Below are positions 15,920 through 22,794 of a DNA stretch of 34,349 nt, in pieces. The first letter of the stretch is position 1; every line of letters starts with the position of its first letter. The DNA lies in the NCBI GenBank assembly GCA_031280435.1, contig JAITGS010000007.1, positions 1-34,349 on the forward strand. Direction: 5' to 3'. Origin of the DNA: Tannerellaceae bacterium. GTDB taxonomy: Bacteria > Bacteroidota > Bacteroidia > Bacteroidales > Tannerellaceae. The notes under the pieces are model-generated. The model searched no databases, had not been told where the DNA came from, and saw only the letters and a program-made list of their open reading frames with translations. The position numbers and the translations under genes were made by a program.

Positions 15920-17623
15920 TTAATAATTTGGATTCTGTGTCAGATTCTTGTTGATTAGAATATCCTTTGCGGGGATGGGCCAGAGGTATTGCCGGTTTTT
16001 GTCGAACGAGCGCTGCGTGATCTTCTTGATGAGGCCTTTGTTGAACATTATAGAGAAGTCGGCAATGCCGTCTTCGTCGATAGGCGGCGTTTCGGGGAAG
16101 AACCACAGCCCCGGCTTTACCACTAACTCGCGCAGGGCGGCCGGGTCGAGCATGCCGTAGTTGGGCAGCGTCAGCACTTTCTCGGCTATGCGCCAGCGGA
16201 TGATGTCCATGTATCTCAAACCTTCGAAGGCAAATTCCATGCGCCGCTCCATTCTGAGGATGCTCCTCAGCTCGGCCTGATTGGTTGTTGTCACGGCCGG
16301 ATACTTGTCCGTTTCGGCAAGGCTTGCTCCGTAGGCTCTGGCCCTTACCAGGTTTATTGCATCGAGCGCCGATTGGTCGATGTCGTTCGATTCTATCTTG
16401 GCTTCGGCGTAAATCAGCAGCAGGTCGGCGTACCTGATTATGATCTTGGCGGGGTCGACCCGCCATCCGTTCTGCAGCCAGGTGTTGTCCACTCCCTTGT
16501 TCCACAGCAGGCCGTTGAAGGAAGCGAACTGCGCGTTGCCGCGGCTATCGTTATTGATCTGGGTTCGCCCGGTGCTTAAGTTCATCACCTGAAGGGAATC
16601 GGGATGCGGCTCGTACATGAATCCCAGATGCGGTATGCCGAACTCGACGATAGTAGCCGTGCATCGCGGATCTCTGTTCCTGAAAGGATTGTGGGGATCG
16701 AACAGAGGCGATTCGTCTATCGGCAGCCCGTCGGTGCACAGGAAGGCGCAGAACAGATCCCAGGAGGGATTCCAGGCTGCCCATCCGCCTGCATTACGCG
16801 GGATAACGTCCTGGATTCCGAACGTCAGGCTAAACTCAACCGAGCGCGGCAAAGCAAACACGAACTCGTCCGACTGCTTGGTCGAAGTATAGAAGAGCGA
16901 GCGGAAATCGGAGTGCAGCTTATAGGCGCTGAGGTCGATGCAAGCCTTGGCGGAGGCTTTGGCAACGGCATAATCGCCTTCGTACAGAGCCGTGCGCGCT
17001 TTCATTGCCAGGGCGGCGCCTTTGGTGATTCGCTGCACCGCATTGCCGTAGGTGAGCGGCAGGTTGTCGGCGGCGAAGTCGAAGTCGGCATATATCTCCG
17101 GGAGGATCTGCTTTTTGTCGGTACGTCCGGCCGCAAAAGCATCTTCGAGCTCCAGAGGCTCCGTATAATAAACAACGTCGCCGAAGAAGAAGATCAGGCG
17201 GGAGTATTGGCAGGCTCTGATGAAGCGCACCTCGGCCTCATATCGGGTGATGGTTTGCGCAGGGATTTTGTCGGCCGAGCGTCCGAGGTTAGCCAGTATG
17301 GTATTGCATCGGGTGACGGCCTTGTAGGTATTGAGCCAGAAGTTGGTGTTGGCCACGCTCCATTCGCTGGTGATGGTTCCGGCGGTTATTTCGTTCATCG
17401 TTTCGCGATAGAGCCAGTCGTCGCTCCACGAATCGGCTCCCGAGCCGTTGGCTTGCGTGAGCGGCCAGCAGTAGTCGCGGTAGAGGTCGTTTATAGACAT
17501 CACTATCTCCGTTTCGGTGGAGTACCAAGTTTCGGTGGAGCCTTCGGCCAGAGGATTCAGATCCATGTCGTGGCAAGCCGTAAGCATGCAGGCAGCTATG
17601 AGGATATAAAGCAAATGTTTCAT
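15920..17623 (-). CDS. SusD/RagB-family outer-membrane lipoprotein
   Basis: 567 residues, the usual length for SusD homologues, which are surface lipoproteins that bind glycan and form the lid on their SusC partner. The lipobox is LTAC with Cys17 of MKHLLYILIAACMLTACHDM. Typical features follow: 'DMDLNPLAEGSTETWYSTET' near 19-38, the TPR-like helical part with 'ARTALYEGDYAVAKASAKAC', and the C-terminal hallmark 'IIRYADLLLIYAEAKIESND' near 403-422 with 'ILRMERRMEFAFEGLRYMDI' near 466-485. It starts 12 bases after the susC stop, so the two are cotranscribed and coupled. The substrate cannot be read from sequence; the nearby GH127 gene hints at arabinose-containing glycans. Confidence 0.96.
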   Translation of the reverse strand: MKHLLYILIAACMLTACHDMDLNPLAEGSTETWYSTETEIVMSINDLYRDYCWPLTQANGSGADSWSDDWLYRETMNEITAGTITSEWSVANTNFWLNTYKAVTRCNTILANLGRSADKIPAQTITRYEAEVRFIRACQYSRLIFFFGDVVYYTEPLELEDAFAAGRTDKKQILPEIYADFDFAADNLPLTYGNAVQRITKGAALAMKARTALYEGDYAVAKASAKACIDLSAYKLHSDFRSLFYTSTKQSDEFVFALPRSVEFSLTFGIQDVIPRNAGGWAAWNPSWDLFCAFLCTDGLPIDESPLFDPHNPFRNRDPRCTATIVEFGIPHLGFMYEPHPDSLQVMNLSTGRTQINNDSRGNAQFASFNGLLWNKGVDNTWLQNGWRVDPAKIIIRYADLLLIYAEAKIESNDIDQSALDAINLVRARAYGASLAETDKYPAVTTTNQAELRSILRMERRMEFAFEGLRYMDIIRWRIAEKVLTLPNYGMLDPAALRELVVKPGLWFFPETPPIDEDGIADFSIMFNKGLIKKITQRSFDKNRQYLWPIPAKDILINKNLTQNPNY

Positions 17624-17635
17624 GATCGTATGTTT

Positions 17636-20600
17636 TTAGAATTGAACAGATACGCCGAACAGAACCGACGTTGTGATTGGATAAGCAGAGGTACCGTTCT
17701 CCGGATCCCAGCCGGTTGGATACCGGCTGATGCAGAAGAGGTCGGAGGCGCTGACATAGAGCCTGAGCTGCTGGAGCGTCAGAGCGCTGAGGATGCTCTT
17801 GGGGACGGAATATCCCAGCCCCACGTTCTTCAGGCGGAAGTATCTCCCGTTAAACATCCAGAAGTCCGACATGGTGGTGTAGTTACTTGCGTTCGAATAG
17901 GTGAGGCGCGGATACTCGGCGGCCAGATTCTGCTCGGCCGTGTTATAGTTGCTGTAATATTTGCCGTCTATGATTGCCGGAACGTTGCCCCAGTTTTCCA
18001 TGAGCGGGCGAACCATAAGCTCTGCCACGCGCACGTTCTGCTTGCCCACTCCCTGAATGGTGATTCCGAGGTCGAAGTTTTTGTAGTCGAGCTTGATGTT
18101 ACCTCCGTAGGTATACCGCGGCAATGATCCTCCGAGCAGAACGCGGTCGTATTCGGGAGAGATGCGATTGTCGGGTTCGCCGTTAGCTCCGTCTATGTCC
18201 TGATACTTCAGGTCGCCCGGCTTGGTGCTGGCGTTGATAACAGCCGAGTTGGCCACCTCGTCGGCGGTCTGGAAGATGCCCTGCGAGCGGTAGCCGTACC
18301 ACTCGTCAAACTCGCTGCCCTCAATCTTAATCTTATCACCGAGGAACTCGGTGCCTCCCAGGTCGCCCATGATGGAGCGGAAGTCGGCAACATTGAAGCT
18401 GACGGAGTAACCCAGGTCGCCTATGCGGTCGCTCCATCCCAAGTCTATCTCCCAGCCGGTGGTATGCATCTTGCCGGTGTTCTGATCCGGGTTATCGAAT
18501 CCCATGTACGAAGGAATCTGGAGCGCGAGCAGCATATCCTTAGTCATCTTGCGGTAGTATTCGCCCGAGAAGCGCAGCCGGCTGTCGAGCAGATAGGCAT
18601 CTACACCTATATTATAGCTCTCGGTCGTTTCCCAGCTGATGTCGCGGATGGCATAGCGAGGCTGAGCGGCTCCCTGCAAGGAGACAACATTGCCGTTCTG
18701 AAAGAACAAAGCGTTAGAGAAGGCCATCGTAGCCTGATAGGGATAATTGCCTATGCGCTCGTTGCCAAGCGTTCCCCAGGATGCACGCAGCTTGAGGAAT
18801 TGCAGCAGCTGATTGTCCCTGAGGAATCCCTCCTCGGTCAGCACCCATCCGAGCGACACCGAGGGGAAGGCTCCCCAGCGATAATCCTTGGCGAAGCGCG
18901 ACGATGCATCGTACCGCAGGTTGGCCTGCAAGAGGTATTTGCGCTGAAAGTCGTAAATGACACGACCGAAGAAGGACTGCCGGGCATATTCGTAGGCCGA
19001 GCCGCTGTTATCGCGCAGCTCCAGAGGCCCGATGTTGAGGTAGGGATAGGAATCCAGCTCGTACTTATCGCGGAAGGCTCCCAGGTCTTCGTTGAACTCG
19101 TATCGGTCTTCATATCCGCCCATCAGGTTCAGAGAATGGTCGCCGAAGGACTTCTCATAGTTCACCAGAAACTGAGTCGTCACCTGATAATTATCGTTGC
19201 GGCTCTCCCTGAGGTTGGTGGTTTGCCCCCATTGCATGTAGCCGCCCAGCACGGTTGGGTCGTCGGCCGTATACCATGGCACGGCGGTGCGCCACTGCTT
19301 GGTTTTGGAGAAGTTAAATACCGGAGCGATGATTCCCGAAATCTTGAGGCCCTCTATCGGAGTGATGTCTATGGCCGCCCTGGCTCCGAGCTGGTTGTAA
19401 TAGTTGTTGTTGTATCCTCCCTCCTTTATTTGCCCGTATATGTTGGCACCGGTTTTGCCTTCGGCCATTCGTCCGTCGGCCCAGGTCGGAGCGTAAACGG
19501 GCGCCGAGATGCGGGCGTAGTAAACCGGGTTCATGCTGGGCTGCTTGTCTATGGTGCGCTTCAGGTTCACGTCGAGCGAAGCCGACAGATACTTGTTGAT
19601 GCGCAGGTCGTTGTTGAGCCGCGAGGTGATACGCTCGTAAGTCCGCCCCTCGTATATCGCCCCTATGTTATCATAAGCGATAGAAGCCGACGAACGAAGG
19701 TTCTTGCTCCCTCCGCTGATTCGGATGATATGACTTTGCCGCGGAGCGTTCGACCTAAACATCAGGTCTTGCCAGTTCGTGATGGGATATTTGTTGGGGT
19801 TTTCCTTGTTAAGCTGATAATAATTGTCGATAACGTCTTTAGCATAGGTAGGGTACTCGTTGGCGCCGTTTCCGGCATCGTTCCAGCGCAATTCGTTGGT
19901 CATTTGCATGAACCGAACGGCCTCTGCGTAAGCCGGCCTCTGCGTTGGTATTTCCAGGCCGTACTCAAAGTTATATTCAAGGTTAAAACGGTCGGTCGGC
20001 GCCCTCTTAGTGGTGATAAGGATAACTCCGGCGGCAGCCTGCGAGCCGTATATAGAGGCCGAGGCCGCATCCTTCAACACCGACATGGTTTCAATATCGT
20101 TAGGGTTCACATCATTGATGTTACCCACCTGCATCCCGTCCACAATGATGAGCGGATCGGTATTGCCTATGGTAGTAATACCTCTGACCCTGACCGTAGC
20201 CGAGGCGCCCGGCGCATTATTGTCGCGCGTGACCATCACTCCCGGAATCGCGCCCTGCAAAGCTGTCGACACCTGAGTGGTTTTGCGTGAAGCCAGGTCG
20301 CTGCCTCCCATAGAGGCCACCGCGCCCGTCAGATCCTTCTTCTTGACAGTTCCGTATCCAATCACAACCACCTCTTCCAGCGATTGCTGATCCTCTTCGA
20401 GAACCACATCCATCCTTGCAGCCGCGCGCAGCTCCTTCGTCACGTATCCAACGTACGAAATCCGAAGCATCCTGCCCGATTGCACATTTAAAGAGAACTC
20501 GCCGGCAGCATTGGTGATAGCCCCGTTGGTCGTGCCGATTTCCATAACGCTTGCGCCTATAATCTCCAGTCCGCCGGCGTCCGTAACCTTTCCGCTGACC

Positions 20601-20731
20601 CGGATACTCTGTTGCGCCAAAGCCTCAGGCATGTCTCCACACCAGCAGAGCAAAGCGGCGGCAACAAACAAACAAACTTTAATTGATAATGATTTGCGAG
20701 ATTTTCCTCGCACAAGAACAACATTTTTCAT
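17636..20731 (-). CDS. SusC/RagA-family TonB-linked outer-membrane transporter
   Basis: 1031 residues. SusC proteins are 22-strand TonB-dependent barrels that import oligosaccharides delivered by SusD. After a signal peptide ending near ALAQ (residue 40) comes a carboxypeptidase-D-like regulatory domain ('IRVSGKVTDAGGLEIIGASV', 43-62). The conserved TonB-box/plug entry VVVIGYGTVKKKDLTGAV follows near 121-138, with plug motifs 'GVMVTRDNNAPGASATVRVR' and 'PLIIVDGM' after it. The barrel fills the rest and ends with an aromatic terminal residue (VQF), typical for BAM-dependent folding. No sigma/anti-sigma partner genes are seen nearby. Upstream lies an imperfect promoter whose -33 box falls inside an inverted repeat, so expression may be phase variable. 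Confidence 0.97.
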   Translation of the reverse strand: MKNVVLVRGKSRKSLSIKVCLFVAAALLCWCGDMPEALAQQSIRVSGKVTDAGGLEIIGASVMEIGTTNGAITNAAGEFSLNVQSGRMLRISYVGYVTKELRAAARMDVVLEEDQQSLEEVVVIGYGTVKKKDLTGAVASMGGSDLASRKTTQVSTALQGAIPGVMVTRDNNAPGASATVRVRGITTIGNTDPLIIVDGMQVGNINDVNPNDIETMSVLKDAASASIYGSQAAAGVILITTKRAPTDRFNLEYNFEYGLEIPTQRPAYAEAVRFMQMTNELRWNDAGNGANEYPTYAKDVIDNYYQLNKENPNKYPITNWQDLMFRSNAPRQSHIIRISGGSKNLRSSASIAYDNIGAIYEGRTYERITSRLNNDLRINKYLSASLDVNLKRTIDKQPSMNPVYYARISAPVYAPTWADGRMAEGKTGANIYGQIKEGGYNNNYYNQLGARAAIDITPIEGLKISGIIAPVFNFSKTKQWRTAVPWYTADDPTVLGGYMQWGQTTNLRESRNDNYQVTTQFLVNYEKSFGDHSLNLMGGYEDRYEFNEDLGAFRDKYELDSYPYLNIGPLELRDNSGSAYEYARQSFFGRVIYDFQRKYLLQANLRYDASSRFAKDYRWGAFPSVSLGWVLTEEGFLRDNQLLQFLKLRASWGTLGNERIGNYPYQATMAFSNALFFQNGNVVSLQGAAQPRYAIRDISWETTESYNIGVDAYLLDSRLRFSGEYYRKMTKDMLLALQIPSYMGFDNPDQNTGKMHTTGWEIDLGWSDRIGDLGYSVSFNVADFRSIMGDLGGTEFLGDKIKIEGSEFDEWYGYRSQGIFQTADEVANSAVINASTKPGDLKYQDIDGANGEPDNRISPEYDRVLLGGSLPRYTYGGNIKLDYKNFDLGITIQGVGKQNVRVAELMVRPLMENWGNVPAIIDGKYYSNYNTAEQNLAAEYPRLTYSNASNYTTMSDFWMFNGRYFRLKNVGLGYSVPKSILSALTLQQLRLYVSASDLFCISRYPTGWDPENGTSAYPITTSVLFGVSVQF

Positions 20732-20771
20732 GTCACTGAATAAATTTAAGATTACAGTAAATAATTATATA

Positions 20772-20803
20772 CAATATTAGTCTCGAGCCAAAATTGTCAC
20801 AAA
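20772..20803 (-). promoter_or_regulatory. Probable susC promoter, imperfect -7 box
   Basis: On the minus strand TTTG (20803-20800), 20 bases, TAATATTG (20779-20772). The -7 box has one mismatch to TAnnTTTG. The start codon is about 40 bases downstream. The -33 element lies within the left inverted repeat (20790-20826). Confidence 0.5.
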
Positions 20804-20826
20804 ATAGGGAGGTTTAAACTGACAAT
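20790..20826 (-). repeat. 37-bp inverted repeat, left copy
   Basis: Its reverse complement aligns without gaps to 21615-21651, 33 of 37 identical, including the perfect 19-mer ATTGTCAGTTTAAACCTCC (here 20826-20808) and GACAATTTT at the outer end. Each copy itself begins ATTGTC and ends GACAAT, so it has inverted arms. The left copy lies about 60 bases from the susC start. Confidence 0.85.
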
Positions 20827-20898
20827 TTCTGTTTGCATTCCTTAACGAATGTCGGATACCGAGTTCTTAAAATTTCGCATGGGATAGTTGCAATTTTA

Positions 20899-21350
20899 AG
20901 CGTGCGCACGCCGGACATTAGAGTGCGCACGCCGGACATTAGAGTGCGCACGCCAGGTTTTAGAGTGCGCACGCCAGGTTTTAGAGTGCGCACGCCAGGT
21001 TTTAGAGTGCGCACGCCAGGGTTTAGAGTGCGCACGCCGGACTTTGGAGTGCGCACGCCGGACTTTGGAGTGCGCACGCCAGGGTTTGGAGTGCGCACGC
21101 CGGACTTTGGAGTGCGCACGCCAGGCTTTGGAGTGCGCACGCCGGACTTTGGAGTGCGCACGCCGGACATTAGAGTGCGCACGCCAGGCTTTGGAGTGCG
21201 CACGCCGAACTTTGGAGTGCGCACGCCGAACTTTGGAGTGCGCACGCCGGACATTAGAGTGCGCACGCCAGGCTTTGGAGTGCGCACGCCAGGCTTTGGA
21301 GTGCGCACGCCAGGCTTTGGAGTGCGCACGCCGAACTTTGGAGTGCGCAT
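20899..21350. repeat. Tandem array 4, period exactly 21 bp, 22 copies of GTGCGCAC
   Basis: The perfect palindrome GTGCGCAC occurs 22 times from 20902 to 21343 (the last ending in T), every 21 bases without exception. The 13-base linkers vary: GCCGGACATTAGA, GCCAGGTTTTAGA, GCCGGACTTTGGA, GCCAGGCTTTGGA, GCCGAACTTTGGA. Because 21 is a multiple of 3, frames on both strands stay open (20833-21354 plus, 20814-21416 minus) and both read Val-Arg-Thr-Pro repeats. It lies between the divergent susC and xseB genes and inside the inverted-repeat segment. Confidence 0.95.
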
Positions 21351-21573
21351 ATAAATTGATATTAGATACCCTACAAAGGCTTGGTGATGCGGATTATAGC
21401 AAAAAAGAAGGCTCAACGGCTTGTCGGGAGAGAATTATTGCGGGAGATGAGATATAAAAACATGGAGTTGCCTTGCTTTCTGTTTTTTGAGGTGGCTGTC
21501 GTTCTCTTTGGAATATGCCATTTACGCGGCTTGTCGTCTCGAAAAAAAAATATCAGCGCATTGGAAGCTATCC

Positions 21574-21606
21574 CTTGTTTATTTCACAACAATTTGCATA
21601 CATTTG
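21574..21606 (+). promoter_or_regulatory. Promoter inside the inverted-repeat segment, facing right
   Basis: CTTG (21574-21577), 21 bases, TACATTTG (21599-21606), an exact -7 match. Transcription would start near 21613 and cross the right inverted repeat toward xseB, leaving a leader of about 285 bases. If the segment were inverted the promoter would face susC. Confidence 0.65.
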
Positions 21607-21614
21607 CACGCCGG

Positions 21615-21651
21615 ATTGTCAGTTTAAACCTCCATATCTTTCGACAATTTT
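21615..21651 (+). repeat. 37-bp inverted repeat, right copy
   Basis: Partner of 20790-20826. Just inside it, GCACGCCGGA (21607-21616 overlap) matches a piece of the array 4 unit, so array sequence seems to reach almost to the repeat. Confidence 0.85.
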
Positions 21652-21897
21652 AGTTCTATACGCACATAGATCATCAATTCTCCCCTCAATATTTTATTGG
21701 CAAAATCCATCACATGGAATAGTGAATGTGTCAACAGTATTTTGAACACTTATTCCTTCGGGTTCCTACCTGAATTCGGATTCAAATATTGAACTCTACG
21801 GGCTTGCAGAGCCGGCGGAAATTGCTGCCGGCATGCTGTGGACATTCCCGGCTGCAATTATTGGTTATTTTTGTCGTCTCATAAAATTATCAGTATA
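21652..21897. other. AT-rich leader before xseB
   Basis: No supported gene. TTGTCGTCTC at 21871, followed by AAAATTATCAG, resembles TTGTCGTCTC at 21531, followed by an A-run and TATCAG; this could be a partial duplication of the xseB leader. The frame 21515-21745 is considered chance. Confidence 0.4.
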
Positions 21898-22098
21898 ATG
21901 GAAAATCAAAAAGAAACTTACAACGAAGCGGTTGAAAAACTGCGCAGGATTGTGGCCGAGATTGAGCGCGGCGAGCAGGATGTAGACGTTCTGCTGGTGA
22001 AGGTTAAGGAGGCCACCAGGCTGATTAAGCTATGCAAGAACAAACTGTTTGAGGTAGACGCCGAGGTGAAGAAAATCCTTCAGGAGCTGGAGGGCTGA
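21898..22098 (+). CDS. xseB: Exodeoxyribonuclease VII small subunit
   Basis: 66 residues from the ATG at 21898, the usual size for the family. XseB binds XseA to form exonuclease VII, which degrades single-stranded DNA. The sequence is a helical hairpin with the family hallmark 'YNEAVEKLRRIVAEIERGEQ' near 8-27 followed by 'DVLLVKVKEATRLIKLCKNK'. The open frame extends up to 21838, but family length and the AT-rich leader support 21898. Its stop overlaps the ispD start by one base (TGATG). The large subunit gene xseA, often adjacent in this group, is not upstream; the inverted-repeat segment is there instead. Confidence 0.93.
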   Translation: MENQKETYNEAVEKLRRIVAEIERGEQDVDVLLVKVKEATRLIKLCKNKLFEVDAEVKKILQELEG

Positions 22099-22790
22099 TG
22101 TTGTCTGCGGCAAAAAAGCAGGCAAGGTTCGTGCTGATAACAGCCGGCGGCAGGGGCCTGCGTATGGGGAGCGCAATGCCGAAGCAGTTCGTCGAAATAG
22201 GCGGGCGCCCCGTGCTGATGCATACCCTGGCGAAGTTCTACGGCTGCCGGCCGATGGCCGAGATTATTGTTACGCTGCCGGCCGACATGCTTGCGTACTG
22301 GGGGGAGCTGTGCCGCCGCTTTGCCTTCGGGATTCCTCACCGGGTGGTTGAGGGCGGCGCAACGCGGTTTCACTCCGTGGCCAATGCGCTCGGAGCGGCG
22401 GGCAGCGGGCTGATTGCCGTGCACGACGGGGTGCGCCCCTTTGTATCCGAAGCGGTCATTGAGGCTTGCTTTGCGGCGGCGGAGGAGCATGGAGCGGCGG
22501 TTCCGGTAGTGGAGCTGGCGGACTCGCTTCGCGAGCTCACGGATGCGGAGGGCGGGAGCAGGGCTGTCGACCGTAGCCGCTTCGTGCGGGTGCAAACGCC
22601 TCAGACCTTCAGGAGCGAACTGCTGAAGGAGGCTTACCGGCAGCCTTATCGCCCGGAGTTTACGGACGAGGCCGCGGCGGTGGAGGCCCTGGGCGCAAGC
22701 GTCGTGACGGTGCCGGGCAATGCGGAGAATATCAAGATAACCTCGCCGACAGACCTTCTACTGGCGGAGCTTATACTACAAAAACAATAG
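22098..22790 (+). CDS. ispD: 2-C-methyl-D-erythritol 4-phosphate cytidylyltransferase
   Basis: 230 residues. IspD couples CTP to methylerythritol phosphate in the non-mevalonate isoprenoid pathway. The nucleotide-binding N-terminus 'ITAGGRGLRMGSAMPKQF' (about 12-29) is diagnostic, as are 'AVHDGVRPFV' near 109-118, 'RVQTPQTFRSELLKEAY' near 165-181 and 'TDEAAAVEALG' near 190-200. It is coupled to xseB at its start and precedes recG by four bases, so the three genes form one operon. A TarI-type ribitol phosphate cytidylyltransferase is the main alternative but the context and motifs favour IspD. Confidence 0.94.
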   Translation: MLSAAKKQARFVLITAGGRGLRMGSAMPKQFVEIGGRPVLMHTLAKFYGCRPMAEIIVTLPADMLAYWGELCRRFAFGIPHRVVEGGATRFHSVANALGAAGSGLIAVHDGVRPFVSEAVIEACFAAAEEHGAAVPVVELADSLRELTDAEGGSRAVDRSRFVRVQTPQTFRSELLKEAYRQPYRPEFTDEAAAVEALGASVVTVPGNAENIKITSPTDLLLAELILQKQ

Positions 22791-22794
22791 CACA

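Noticed and set aside
16604-18127. 507-codon plus-strand ORF (also 18464-20290)
   Set aside because: Antisense to susD/susC, whose domains are unmistakable; the frame is open because of GC-rich third positions.
20814-21416. 200-codon repeat-protein ORF on the minus strand, and its 173-codon plus-strand twin
   Set aside because: Both strands give the same Val-Arg-Thr-Pro pattern because the 21-bp unit contains GTGCGCAC and is a multiple of three. There is no signal peptide, promoter or domain around it.
21381-21653. 90-codon ORF inside the inverted-repeat segment, checked as a possible recombinase remnant
   Set aside because: No catalytic motif of tyrosine or serine recombinases; it reads into the inverted repeat and looks random.
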